DNA from: Paraburkholderia oxyphila NBRC 105797
GTDB taxonomy: Bacteria; Pseudomonadota; Gammaproteobacteria; Burkholderiales; Burkholderiaceae
Assembly: GCF_000685075.1 (NCBI RefSeq)
Contig: NZ_BAYD01000067.1
Coordinates: 1-52,691 of the forward strand
Direction: 5' to 3'
Length of the DNA stretch: 52,691 nt
A program made the translations under genes and the position numbers. Below, piece after piece: positions 42,666-52,278 of the stretch. The notes beneath the pieces are model-generated. The model was not told the DNA's origin. It did not search any database and worked only from the letters and a program-made list of their open reading frames with translations. The stretch's first letter is position 1; every line of letters starts with the position of its first letter.

Positions 42666-44165
42666 ATGAGCTTCGCTTACGACGAACGGATCGATGGGAA
42701 GCTTCCCGACTTTGACCGTGATGCGACTATTGCGGCGTTACAGGCCGCCGTGCCGGACTTGGCCATTCTTCATAGCACCGAGCACTTGCGTCCGTTTGAA
42801 TGCGATGGCCTGTCCGCCTACCGTACGTTGCCGCTGTGCGTCGTGCTGCCCGAAACGATCGAGCAGGTTCGCGGAGTGCTGCGATGCGCCAAGGCCCGGG
42901 GCATACCGGTTGTTGCTCGAGGCGCGGGCACGGGCCTTTCGGGCGGTGCAATGCCGCTCGCAAAGGGAATTCTCCTGGTGATGGCGAAGTTCAATCGAAT
43001 CCTCGAGATTGATCCGATCGCATGCACGGCACGCGTCGAGCCAGGTGTCCGGAATCTGGCGATTTCGCAGGCGGTTGCCCGGCATGGCCTCTACTATGCA
43101 CCCGACCCGTCTTCCCAGATCGCGTGTTCGATCGGCGGCAACGTCGCAGAAAACGCAGGCGGGGTTCACTGCCTGAAATACGGGCTTACCGTTCACAATA
43201 TCCTGCGGGTCGATATCGTGACCATCGACGGCGAGTTGATCACGCTGGGCTCGGACGCGCTCGACAGCCCAGGCTTCGACCTGCTGGCGCTTTTTACGGG
43301 CTCGGAAGGCCTGCTGGGGGTCGTGGTATCGGTTACGGTCAAGTTGCTTAAGATACCCCTACGCGCGAAGGTTCTTCTTGCGAGCTTCAACGATGTGCAA
43401 AAGGCCGGTGCCGCGGTCGCGAGCATCATCGGCGCGGGAATCATCCCAGGGGGACTCGAGATGATGGACAACCTCGCGATTCGCGCGGCCGAGGACTTCA
43501 TCAAGGCCGGCTACCCTATTGATGCCGAAGCCATTCTGCTCTGCGAGTTGGACGGGACGCCGAGCGACGTCGACGAAGACATGCAGCGTGTCGAAGCAAT
43601 TCTTGGCGAGGCGGGAGCCACCGACATCCGGATTGCACGGGACGAGGCCGAACGCACGAAGTTCTGGGCGGGACGCAAGAATGCGTTCCCGGCCGTGGGC
43701 CGGATTTCCCCAGACTATTACTGCATGGACGGCACGATCCCCCGACGCGAGCTACCGAAAGTTCTCACCGGAATTGCGAAGCTTTCGAAGGAGTATGGAC
43801 TGCGGGTTGCGAACGTGTTCCATGCGGGCGACGGAAATATGCATCCGCTGATTCTGTTTGATGCCAACACGCCGGGAGAACTCGATCGAGCCGAAGGCAT
43901 TGGCGGCAAGATCCTCGAACTGTGCGTGGAGGTTGGCGGCAGTATTACGGGCGAGCATGGGGTTGGCCGAGAGAAGATCAATCAGATGTGCGTCCAATTT
44001 TCGGCGGACGAGATCGTCTTTTTCCATGCGGTCAAGGCGGCGTTTGATCCCTATGGGCTGCTCAACCCGGGAAAGAATATCCCAACCCTGCATCGCTGCG
44101 CTGAATTCGGCTCGATGCATGTCCATCACGGTCAAGTGCCATTCCCTGATCTGGAGCGGTTCTGA
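42666..44165 (+). CDS. glcD: Glycolate oxidase subunit GlcD (FAD-binding)
   Basis: A 499-residue FAD-linked oxidase subunit oxidising glycolate to glyoxylate. The PCMH-type FAD domain includes VVARGAGTGLSGGAMPLAKGILL and PDPSSQIACSIGGNVAENAGG; the C-terminal domain ends with SGE-type GSITGEHGVGREKI and YGLLNPGKNIP. The ATG at 42666 has GGAGGAGAAA in front. Its stop overlaps the glcE start by one base. With GlcE and GlcF it forms the membrane-linked complex. Confidence 0.95.
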   Translation: MSFAYDERIDGKLPDFDRDATIAALQAAVPDLAILHSTEHLRPFECDGLSAYRTLPLCVVLPETIEQVRGVLRCAKARGIPVVARGAGTGLSGGAMPLAKGILLVMAKFNRILEIDPIACTARVEPGVRNLAISQAVARHGLYYAPDPSSQIACSIGGNVAENAGGVHCLKYGLTVHNILRVDIVTIDGELITLGSDALDSPGFDLLALFTGSEGLLGVVVSVTVKLLKIPLRAKVLLASFNDVQKAGAAVASIIGAGIIPGGLEMMDNLAIRAAEDFIKAGYPIDAEAILLCELDGTPSDVDEDMQRVEAILGEAGATDIRIARDEAERTKFWAGRKNAFPAVGRISPDYYCMDGTIPRRELPKVLTGIAKLSKEYGLRVANVFHAGDGNMHPLILFDANTPGELDRAEGIGGKILELCVEVGGSITGEHGVGREKINQMCVQFSADEIVFFHAVKAAFDPYGLLNPGKNIPTLHRCAEFGSMHVHHGQVPFPDLERF

Positions 44166-45232
44166 TGGATGCGACAATTCAGGATGCAGACAGCAGCGCG
44201 ATGCTGATCGAGGAAGTGCAGTCTGCCATCTCGCGCAACTGTCCGGTGCGCATTCGAGGTGGAGACACCAAGCGGTTCCTCGGTCGGTCGACCGACGGAG
44301 AAACAGTCGATACGCGCTGCCATCGTGGGATTGTCAAATATGACCCGACCGAGCTCGTCGTAACGGTCAGAGCGGGAACGACAGTGACGGAGCTCGACGC
44401 GGAGCTCGACGCCTCGGGTCAGATGCTGCCCTCGGAATCACCGACGTTCGACGGCGTCGCAACCGTCGGCGGCATGGTTGCCAGCGGCCTATCCGGGCCG
44501 AGGCGCCCCTACGGTGGAGCGGTACGGGACTTCGTCCTCGGCTGTCGGATCATAACCGGCCAGGGCAAGCACTTGAGGTTCGGCGGCGAAGTGATGAAGA
44601 ACGTTGCGGGGTACGACGTGTCGCGGCTCATGGCGGGGAGCTTCGGCTCCTTGGCGGTGATCACCGAGGTTTCGTTGAAAGTGCTCCCGAAACCCCGTTC
44701 GACGCTCAGCCTTGGTCTGACCATGACGGCCCAAGCGGCCCTTGAGACTCTTTCGAAATGGCGCCTGGAAGGCGTACCCCTCGCCGGCGCCTGTCACGTC
44801 GATGGCATGCTGTACGTCAGAATCGAAGGCGGGGACGGCTCCGTCAGGGCTGCCCGTGAGCGCATCGGAGGAGAGCCGACGGCCGTCGATTTCTGGGGCT
44901 CGCTGCGTGAGTTCAGGTTGCCATTCTTTGCCGACAGGCGCCCACTTTGGCGCCTTTCCTTGCCTGCAGCAACTCCCTACATCGATCTTCCGGGCTCCGC
45001 AATCACAGACTGGGGCGGCTCGCAACGGTGGATCAAGACCGACGCTTCGCCCGAGACCATCAGGGAACTCGCCGTTCAGCACGGCGGTCACGCAACTTGT
45101 TTCACGCCAAACGTCACTGATTCCCCGTTCCACCCGCTGCCCGCTCCGTTGATGTTGCTGCATCAACGGTTAAAGAGGCAAATCGACCCACAATCGATTT
45201 TCAACCCGGGCAGGTTTTATGCCGAACTCTGA
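44165..45232 (+). CDS. glcE: Glycolate oxidase subunit GlcE (FAD-binding)
   Basis: A 355-residue second FAD-binding subunit. It carries RIRGGDTKRFLGR, VTVRAGTTVTELDAELDASGQMLPSESPTF and the ATVGGMVASGLSGPRRPYGGAVRDFVLG segment typical of GlcE. It ends with IDPQSIFNPGRFY. Overlaps the glcD stop (TGATG), so the two are coupled. Confidence 0.94.
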   Translation: MDATIQDADSSAMLIEEVQSAISRNCPVRIRGGDTKRFLGRSTDGETVDTRCHRGIVKYDPTELVVTVRAGTTVTELDAELDASGQMLPSESPTFDGVATVGGMVASGLSGPRRPYGGAVRDFVLGCRIITGQGKHLRFGGEVMKNVAGYDVSRLMAGSFGSLAVITEVSLKVLPKPRSTLSLGLTMTAQAALETLSKWRLEGVPLAGACHVDGMLYVRIEGGDGSVRAARERIGGEPTAVDFWGSLREFRLPFFADRRPLWRLSLPAATPYIDLPGSAITDWGGSQRWIKTDASPETIRELAVQHGGHATCFTPNVTDSPFHPLPAPLMLLHQRLKRQIDPQSIFNPGRFYAEL

Positions 45233-45247
45233 GGGGGGAACATTCTT

Positions 45248-46486
45248 ATGCAGACGAATCTAAGCCCAGACGCGCAATCATTGCCGCGGGCCAGCGAAGC
45301 TGAAGCCATTTTGCGATCATGTGTGCATTGCGGGTTTTGCAACGCAACCTGCCCAACGTATCAAATACTCGGAAATGAGCTCGACGGGCCTCGGGGTCGC
45401 ATTTACCTGATTAAACAGATGCTGGAGGGCCAAGACGTCAGCGACAAAACACAGACGCACCTTGATCGCTGCCTCAGTTGCCGAAACTGCGAGACGTCCT
45501 GCCCGTCCGGTGTCAAATACCACACTCTGCTCGACATAGGCAGGGCCGAACTCGAACGCCGTATCGATCGACCTTTCGCTGAGCGCGCGTTGCGTGCGGG
45601 GTTGCGATACGTCATCCCGCGAAGAAAGGTGTTTTCGACGCTGCTCGCGGCAGGTCGATCTGTGCGTCCATTGATGCCCGAAGCCATTCGCCAAAAAATT
45701 CCTTCGGAGATTGTCCACAGCGGCCCGCGCCCGGCACCGCGTCATGCGCGGCGTGTTTTGATGCTTGAAGGCTGTGTTCAACCTTCGCTTTCTCCGAATA
45801 CGAACGTGGCTGCGGCGCGGGTGCTCGATCGTCTGGGAATAAGCGTCATGGCGAGCGACAACGCTGGATGCTGTGGTGCCACCGATTACCACTTGAGCGC
45901 ACACGAGGCCGGGCTGAACCGTGCGCGGCACAATATCGACACTTGGTGGCCCGCCCTCGAACAAGGCGCGGAGGCAATCGTCATCGCAGCAAGCGGCTGC
46001 GGAGCGTTCGTCAAGGAGTATGGGGATCTTCTGGCGCAAGACAGGAATTACGCAGAGAAAGCCCGCACAGTTAGCCATGCTGCCAAGGACCTGTCGGAAG
46101 TCATCGGAAGTGAGCCGCTTGAAAGGCTACAACAGGTTGAACCCAAGCGAATCGCGTTTCACTGTCCCTGTACCCTGCAGCATGCGCAAAAGTTGAATGG
46201 CTCGGTAGAAAGCATTCTCGAAAAGCTGGGATTTGAACTGGCTCCTGTCGTCGACCCGCATTTGTGTTGTGGTTCCGCCGGTACTTATTCGTTCACCCAA
46301 CCCGAGCTCGCGAAGAAGTTGCGCGACAATAAACTCGACTCGCTGGAGGCCGGTAAGCCCTCGGAAATCGTGACGGCAAACATCGGCTGCCAGGTGCATC
46401 TGAACGGCGCTCGTCGAACACCCGTGAGGCACTGGATCGAGCTTGTCGAAGAGGCCCTTGCTATGACCACGGGAGTCGGGCCATGA
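45248..46486 (+). CDS. glcF: Glycolate oxidase iron-sulfur subunit GlcF
   Basis: A 412-residue iron-sulfur subunit. Two 4Fe-4S motifs are visible, CVHCGFCNATCP (about 26-37) and CLSCRNCETSCPSG (about 77-90). Two C-terminal CCG domains follow, with DNAGCCGATDYHLS and PHLCCGSAGTYS. It passes electrons from GlcDE to the respiratory chain. GGGGGGAA precedes the ATG. Its stop overlaps the start of the glcG remnant (ATGA). Confidence 0.95.
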   Translation: MQTNLSPDAQSLPRASEAEAILRSCVHCGFCNATCPTYQILGNELDGPRGRIYLIKQMLEGQDVSDKTQTHLDRCLSCRNCETSCPSGVKYHTLLDIGRAELERRIDRPFAERALRAGLRYVIPRRKVFSTLLAAGRSVRPLMPEAIRQKIPSEIVHSGPRPAPRHARRVLMLEGCVQPSLSPNTNVAAARVLDRLGISVMASDNAGCCGATDYHLSAHEAGLNRARHNIDTWWPALEQGAEAIVIAASGCGAFVKEYGDLLAQDRNYAEKARTVSHAAKDLSEVIGSEPLERLQQVEPKRIAFHCPCTLQHAQKLNGSVESILEKLGFELAPVVDPHLCCGSAGTYSFTQPELAKKLRDNKLDSLEAGKPSEIVTANIGCQVHLNGARRTPVRHWIELVEEALAMTTGVGP

Positions 46487-46689
46487 AAGGCAAGTCTCTC
46501 ACGTCTCAGCAACACAAGGACATATTCAAAAACGTGCGCGTTGCAAAGTGCGTCGCTGGCGGCCGCGTTGGCGGCAGCGCCCAACTGATTGGGCTCGGTC
46601 AGCGAATCTGAGCTGTCGGCGTTTCCGACGCCAAATCGAATGAAGACGCGTTGTTCGCAAAGCCCGGCGTTCACGCTATCTCGTCATTA
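46483..46689 (+). pseudogene. glcG: glcG remnant between glcF and glcB
   Basis: The ATG at 46483 overlaps the glcF stop, as for a normal operon gene. The frame reads 42 codons to a TGA at 46609-46611. The same frame then continues AVGVSDAKSNEDALFAKPGVHAI, the typical C-terminal end of GlcG/HbpS proteins. The central part of the gene is missing. GlcG is an accessory heme-binding-like protein of glycolate operons, dispensable for the oxidase itself. Confidence 0.65.
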
Positions 46690-46716
46690 CATGACCAACC
46701 GACAAAGGAGAGATGC

Positions 46717-48894
46717 ATGTCCTACCTTGAAGTCAGTCGCGCCTTTGCGGTTGCAACGCCGCTTGTTCGATTCATCGAGGAAGAAGCGCTCCCTGGAACG
46801 GGTCTGAGTGCTCCGGACTTTTGGAAAGGCTTCGCATCGCTAGTCCAGGATCTCGCGCCAGAAAATCTCAGACTCCTCGATGAGCGTGAGCGCATGCAGC
46901 GCTTGCTCGATGAATGGCATCGCAAGAACCCTGGACCGGTGACGAACGTTACTCCATATCGTCAGTTTCTGGAATCGGTCGGGTACGTCTTGCCGCCCGT
47001 TTACGGCGTCAAGGTCACGACCACGAATGTCGATGAGGAACTCGCGAACCAGGCCGGTCCTCAGTTGGTGGTGCCGTTATCGAATGCACGCTATGCTCTA
47101 AATGCCGCCAACGCCCGTTGGGGTAGCCTCTACGACGCACTCTACGGTACCGACGCACTGCCCGAAGATGATGGCGCCGAGCGTCGCGCAGCGTTCAACC
47201 CGATACGCGGCCAGCGCGTAATCGATTTTTCCAGGCGTTTTCTCGATACTGTTGCGCCATTGAACGATGGTTCGCACACAGATGCTACGCGTTACTCTGT
47301 TTCGAACGGGCAATTGGCTGTGGCATTGGGTGACCGCACGACGGGACTGCGGGACCCGGCACAGTTCGCAGGCTATCAGGGGGACGCCCGAAACCCGTCT
47401 GCAGTACTGCTCAAACATAACGGCTTGTACATCGAAATCCAGGTGGATCCAGATCACCTGATTGGCAGGATGGACCGTGCGAATGTAAAGGACGTCGTGA
47501 TCGAAGCGGCAATCAGCACGATCGTCGATTGCGAAGACTCGGTTGCGGTTGTTGACGCAGAAGACAAGGTCCATTTGTATCGGAACTGGCTCGGTCTCAT
47601 GCAGGGCACGCTCTCAGAGATGGTTGCAAAAGGCGACAGGTCGTTCATGCGCCAGTTGAACAAGGATCGCCGCTATCGAGGGCCGGACGACGCGGAGTTC
47701 CAGGTTCACGGCCGGTCGCTGCTCTTTATCCGCAATGTCGGTCATTTAATGACCAGCAATGCGGTGCTCTATGATGAACGCTTTGAAATCCCGGAAGGGA
47801 TTCTGGACGGAGTCGTGACGACGCTGTGTGCGCTGCACGACTTGCCGGTCAAACGCAATTCGCGGGCGGGATCGATCTATCTTGTCAAGCCGAAGATGCA
47901 CGGTCCTGCAGAGGTGGCCTTTGCGGACCGGCTATTTTCCCGCATCGAGGACTTGTTCAAATTGCCCATTGGCACGTTGAAGATGGGCATCATGGACGAG
48001 GAGCGACGCACGAGTGTCAACCTGTCCGCGTGTATTGCTGCGGCAGCGGGCCGTGTAGTGTTCATCAACACAGGATTCCTCGATCGCACCGGCGATGAGA
48101 TTCATTCAATCATGGAGGCGGGTCCTGCGCTGCGCAAAGCGGCGATGAAGTCCACGACATGGATTAGCGCATACGAACGCAACAATGTGCTGGCGGGTCT
48201 GGCGGCCGGGATGCGCGGCCGCGCGCAAATCGGCAAGGGGATGTGGGCGATGCCTGATCTGATGCGCGCGATGCTAGACGAGAAGATCGCACATCCGAAG
48301 GCCGGCGCAAATACGGCGTGGGTTCCGTCGCCGACTGCCGCCACCCTGCACGCGTTGCACTACCATCAGGTCGACGTACAGGACATTCAACGCCAGCTCG
48401 AAAAGATCGACTACGCCGCAGAGCGCGACACGCTCCTCGATGGGCTTCTCACCGCGCCGGTTTCGCCTTCGCCAAACTGGTCGGAAGCGGAGATCCGCAA
48501 CGAAGTCGAAAACAATGCGCAGGGCATTCTTGGCTATGTCGTCCGCTGGATAGACCAAGGCATCGGCTGCTCGAAGGTTCCTGATATCGACAACGTCGCG
48601 CTGATGGAGGATCGCGCGACGCTGCGTATCTCGAGCCAACACATCGCAAACTGGCTCCGGCACGGTGTCGTGACGGAAACGTTCGTCAAAGAGACGTTCA
48701 GGCGCATGGCCCAAGTCGTCGATCGACAGAACGCCGGAGACCCGGCATACCGGCCGATGGCGGTCAATTTTGACGCGTCACTTGCCTTCCGTACGGCCTG
48801 TGCGCTGGCGCTCGAGGGTCAAACGCAGCCGAGTGGATACACTGAACCGTTACTGCATAAATTCCGCGCGGAGGCCAAGAAGAGGACGAATTAA
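46717..48894 (+). CDS. glcB: Malate synthase G
   Basis: A 725-residue malate synthase G condensing glyoxylate with acetyl-CoA to malate, close to the E. coli enzyme's length. Recognisable segments include NAANARWGSLYDALYGTD, ISTIVDCEDSVAVVDAEDKV, GRSLLFIRNVGHLMTSNAV, IYLVKPKMHGPAEV, GIMDEERRTSVNL and GKGMWAMPDLM. The ATG at 46717 follows AAGGAGAG. Together with glcDEF it completes glycolate to malate. Confidence 0.95.
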   Translation: MSYLEVSRAFAVATPLVRFIEEEALPGTGLSAPDFWKGFASLVQDLAPENLRLLDERERMQRLLDEWHRKNPGPVTNVTPYRQFLESVGYVLPPVYGVKVTTTNVDEELANQAGPQLVVPLSNARYALNAANARWGSLYDALYGTDALPEDDGAERRAAFNPIRGQRVIDFSRRFLDTVAPLNDGSHTDATRYSVSNGQLAVALGDRTTGLRDPAQFAGYQGDARNPSAVLLKHNGLYIEIQVDPDHLIGRMDRANVKDVVIEAAISTIVDCEDSVAVVDAEDKVHLYRNWLGLMQGTLSEMVAKGDRSFMRQLNKDRRYRGPDDAEFQVHGRSLLFIRNVGHLMTSNAVLYDERFEIPEGILDGVVTTLCALHDLPVKRNSRAGSIYLVKPKMHGPAEVAFADRLFSRIEDLFKLPIGTLKMGIMDEERRTSVNLSACIAAAAGRVVFINTGFLDRTGDEIHSIMEAGPALRKAAMKSTTWISAYERNNVLAGLAAGMRGRAQIGKGMWAMPDLMRAMLDEKIAHPKAGANTAWVPSPTAATLHALHYHQVDVQDIQRQLEKIDYAAERDTLLDGLLTAPVSPSPNWSEAEIRNEVENNAQGILGYVVRWIDQGIGCSKVPDIDNVALMEDRATLRISSQHIANWLRHGVVTETFVKETFRRMAQVVDRQNAGDPAYRPMAVNFDASLAFRTACALALEGQTQPSGYTEPLLHKFRAEAKKRTN

Positions 48895-48917
48895 TTTCCA
48901 CGCGTTTGGAGTACGAA

Positions 48918-50486
48918 ATGGCTAATACAAAGTCTTCGCGGACGGATAGCGCGGCCCTTGACGCCGATATCGACCTCACGAACCTGACGATTGAAAGCGT
49001 TCAGGATGGGTTTCGCACTGGGCGGTTTACGGCCGAGTCGCTGGCGCTTGCCTGCTTCAAGCAAATCGAGCGGTACAACGGGAAGTACAACGCTTTCATC
49101 TTTCTGAACCCGTCGTCAATCGACGACGCGCGAGAAATTGACCGCCGCCGCGCTGCCGGTGAGGCGCTGGGTCCGCTCGCAGGCGTGCCGGTCGCGATCA
49201 AGGACGCGATGGATATGGTCGGATTCCCGACCACGGGCGGCTGGTCCAAGCTCTACAGCAAGACTGGGGGCGTCGACCTGATGCCGGATAGAGACGCACC
49301 GGTGGTGGCACGTATGCGGGCTGCGGGAACCGTGATGCTCGGTAAGACCAATGTGCCCGTGCTCAGCCACTCGGGCACACACGCCAACGATAGCTGGGCT
49401 GGTCCAACGCTCAACGTCGTGATACCCGATCGGGTCCCTGGGGCTAGCAGCGCGGGCACCGCAGCTGCGGTCGCATCGAACATGGTCGTTCTGGGGTTAG
49501 GCGAGGAAACGGGCGGTTCGATTCAGAACCCGGCGGCAGCGCAGGACCTGGCAAGCATAAAGCCGACCATGGGGCTTGTGCCCAACGCAGGCGTGGTGCC
49601 ATTGTCCGGCAACCGTGACGTCGTCGGACCCATTGCCCGGACGGTGCGCGACGCCGCGCTCTGCCTCGATGTGCTGGCCGGTTATCATGGAGAGGATCCG
49701 AAGACGCTCGCATCAGTCGGACAGGTGCCAGAGGGCGGATACACGTCCCAGCTCAGCAAGGACGCTCTGAATGGGAAGCGGCTCGGCCTGTACGGAGCAG
49801 GCTGGCGAAACCAGCCGTTGTCTCCGGAAACCGTGGCGCTCTATGAGCGCGCGAGGAGGGAACTGAAGTCGCTCGGTGCAGTGCTGGTGGAGGATCCGTT
49901 TGCAGGATCAGGTTTTGCCGACTTGCGGGAGCCCACGCCACCGACTGCAAATTTTGATGCCCGCGGCATGGAATCGATCCCGTATGACGTTCAGATGTAC
50001 CTCGAACGGCTTGGGCCGAACTCACCTCTGAAGACGTTCGCCGACTTCGCCATGGCGACGGCGGACGAAAACGCGTTCGGACCGACCGGTGTGCTCAACT
50101 TCATGCCCAACCTGCGGCAGTTTCCGGCTGCACTGGCGGATCCGTCGTATCCGCCGGATATCTCGGACTTCATTGCATTGAAGGCAAAATATCTGCGTAT
50201 CTTCGCGGAGGTGTTTGACAAGGCGGACCTCGACGCGGTTGTGTATCCTCAGATGCGTTGCGAACTCCCCTTGCTTCACAGCGGAGAAACGATTCAGGAA
50301 ACGACGGTCGGCGAGATCAACATTGCGGGGCTTCCCGGCGTCACGGTGCCTGCCGGCTATTACGCGTCGGGTTCCCCTTTCAGCCTGATTTTCGTCGGAC
50401 GCCAATGGGCCGAGGCTGAGCTCGTGGCCTTGGCCTATGCATATGAGCAAGCAACGAATCATCGCAAGTCGCCACGCCTCTTGTGA
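48918..50486 (+). CDS. Amidase-signature family hydrolase (copy 2)
   Basis: A 522-residue AS-family amidase with the triad K95 (VAIKDAMD), cis-Ser 177/178 (PGASSAGT) and nucleophile S201 (ETGGSIQNP). It matches copy 1 at 13109-14653 along its whole length, differing mainly by a longer N-terminus and by GC-richer codons. TTGGAG precedes the ATG. It follows glcB by 23 bases and may be read with it. With the ANTAR/AmiC-like genes downstream, it may be an inducible amidase whose acid product feeds the glycolate or haloacid genes; that is inference. Confidence 0.9.
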   Translation: MANTKSSRTDSAALDADIDLTNLTIESVQDGFRTGRFTAESLALACFKQIERYNGKYNAFIFLNPSSIDDAREIDRRRAAGEALGPLAGVPVAIKDAMDMVGFPTTGGWSKLYSKTGGVDLMPDRDAPVVARMRAAGTVMLGKTNVPVLSHSGTHANDSWAGPTLNVVIPDRVPGASSAGTAAAVASNMVVLGLGEETGGSIQNPAAAQDLASIKPTMGLVPNAGVVPLSGNRDVVGPIARTVRDAALCLDVLAGYHGEDPKTLASVGQVPEGGYTSQLSKDALNGKRLGLYGAGWRNQPLSPETVALYERARRELKSLGAVLVEDPFAGSGFADLREPTPPTANFDARGMESIPYDVQMYLERLGPNSPLKTFADFAMATADENAFGPTGVLNFMPNLRQFPAALADPSYPPDISDFIALKAKYLRIFAEVFDKADLDAVVYPQMRCELPLLHSGETIQETTVGEINIAGLPGVTVPAGYYASGSPFSLIFVGRQWAEAELVALAYAYEQATNHRKSPRLL

Positions 50487-50591
50487 GCGCCGTTGCGATT
50501 TCGACTCTGCGAATTGCCGGTCCTCCACGCGCCAGCAACGGCAACGAACTCCGTTTCATCGCTTGCTTGCAGAAATGAAAGGAGCATGTCT

Positions 50592-51479
50592 ATGGGGCTC
50601 TCGTGGCAACAAGGTCCGCTGGGCGAAACATCGCTGGGACGCTTTCTCACTTCCGAACCAATGCCGAAGCGACTCGTTTTCGCCGAACCGTTGCGCCGGC
50701 GGCTGCGTGTCAAATTGGCCCGCGAGTGGATTGCCGACAGCGAGGGCGTGATCCTTCTCCACGAACCCGGACGCTATCCGGTAGCTTTCTTCCCGCTCGT
50801 CGACGTGCGGAGGGACTTGCTCATTAGCGAGAGCCGGACGACTCAGCACCGCGACTTCGGCGATACCGGCTGGTACACCGTAGCGGTCGAAGACAGACGG
50901 GCTGCCCACGCAGCATGGCAGTATATGAAGTTGCCCGAGCACGCCAGCGAACTGAGGGACCGCGTGGCCTTCGCCTGGCGGGCAATGGATGCGTTCTATG
51001 AGGAGGACGAGCGCATCGTCGGTCACGCCGCCGACCCGTATCACCGCATTGACATCCGGCAAACGTCTCGTCACCTTGTGGTCAAGGACGGCCTGAAGGT
51101 AATCGCCGACACGAAACGCCCAATCGTGCTGTACGAGTCTGGCTTCGCGCCGCGCTGGTACGTTCGGCGTGAGGACATCGACGAGACAGCACTGACGCTG
51201 GTCGAGGGTCAAACATTCTGCCCCTATAAAGGTTTAGCGAGCTACTACGATATTGGTGATCGCCAGAAAGCGGCATGGTGCTATCAAGAGGCATGGCCGG
51301 AGGTTGCACGCATCGCCAACCTCATTTCGTTCGAACCCGACAAGATCGACGTGCAACTTGATAGCAGGAGACTCGTCCTCGAGCCGGGACAAGCAGTCAC
51401 GCCGCACGGAATCGACCGGGGCCTCGATCCGGGCGAGATTCTTGCACGGGGCGACGACGCCGCGTTCCCGCGCGAATGA
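50592..51479 (+). CDS. Double DUF427 domain protein
   Basis: A 295-residue protein with two DUF427 domains. The first (about 30-140) contains WIADSEGVILLHEPGRYPVAFFP. The second (about 170-265) contains RHLVVKDGLKVIADTKRPIVLYESGFAPRWYV, then FCPYKGLASYYDI. DUF427 proteins are small beta-rich proteins of unknown biochemical role. The ATG at 50592 has GGAG 7 bases upstream. It follows the amidase by 105 bases, so co-transcription is plausible. Confidence 0.85.
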   Translation: MGLSWQQGPLGETSLGRFLTSEPMPKRLVFAEPLRRRLRVKLAREWIADSEGVILLHEPGRYPVAFFPLVDVRRDLLISESRTTQHRDFGDTGWYTVAVEDRRAAHAAWQYMKLPEHASELRDRVAFAWRAMDAFYEEDERIVGHAADPYHRIDIRQTSRHLVVKDGLKVIADTKRPIVLYESGFAPRWYVRREDIDETALTLVEGQTFCPYKGLASYYDIGDRQKAAWCYQEAWPEVARIANLISFEPDKIDVQLDSRRLVLEPGQAVTPHGIDRGLDPGEILARGDDAAFPRE

Positions 51480-51624
51480 GCGGGTGTGTTGTGATCGACG
51501 GGTGTGGCACTTTCGGCGCCGGCCCAAATGTGCGTCCTCGGACGACCTTGCACGCAAGGATATGTGTGCAACGTGGCAAACTCGCTGCCGCAGCGGGCCC
51601 ATGAGCAACGCTATGCGCCAACCG

Positions 51625-52278
51625 TCACTCCGGCTCACGCGCCTTGAACGACAGGATCTCGTTTGCGTTGATGATCGCGGAAGCGATGTCCTCCGCGGTC
51701 ACGCGCTTGCTCATCGCCTGTTCGCGGATCACCTTGTAGGCATCGTCTTTCGTAATGCCACGCTGCTGGCACAGAATGTCCTGCGCCTCGGCGATCTTCC
51801 GAACGCCGACAAGCTTCTCTTCGAGCCTGCTGATGCGCCTGCGCTGCTTCACAAGCTCGGTGGTCAGCTCGCGCGCGAGCACGAGCGAGCTGAGCAGACC
51901 GAATGAGCGCACCGGCGAAGCGACAACACCTTTTGCGCCAATCCGCAGCACCGCTTCGATGATCGTCGGGTTCTCATAGGTGATGACCGCAATGACCGGC
52001 GGTGCGCTGTCACCTGCGCACCAGCTGAAGTCGTGCTGGAGAATGTTCGGATGCAGCGCCATGAAGACGAGGTCGGTCCCCGCGGGCGGGAGTGGCAACG
52101 GCGGCCAGAACGCCTGCACCTGGCATCCGATGCGTTGCAACTGACGCGTCAGCCCTTCTCCGTCCTGGTCCTGCGGGTGAAACACGCAAACGCGTAACGA
52201 GCGCAAGTCCTTGAGGATCTGGGGAATGGCCCGGGCCGAAGGTTGCACCGCCCGTGCAACGTTGCGTGTGCGGTTCAT
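51625..52278 (-). CDS. ANTAR-domain antiterminator, AmiR/NasT type
   Basis: A 217-residue response-regulator-like protein. A degenerate receiver domain covers about residues 28-135. A coiled linker (VKQRRRISRLEEKL) follows, then an ANTAR RNA-binding domain at about 150-210 (AEAQDILCQQRGITKDDAYKVIREQAMSKRVTAEDIASAI). AmiR-type proteins bind hairpin pairs in nascent RNA and prevent termination. The start directly abuts the stop of the AmiC-like gene (TGAATG), the arrangement of amiC-amiR. It is convergent with the amidase/DUF427 pair. Confidence 0.88.
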   Translation of the reverse strand: MNRTRNVARAVQPSARAIPQILKDLRSLRVCVFHPQDQDGEGLTRQLQRIGCQVQAFWPPLPLPPAGTDLVFMALHPNILQHDFSWCAGDSAPPVIAVITYENPTIIEAVLRIGAKGVVASPVRSFGLLSSLVLARELTTELVKQRRRISRLEEKLVGVRKIAEAQDILCQQRGITKDDAYKVIREQAMSKRVTAEDIASAIINANEILSFKAREPE

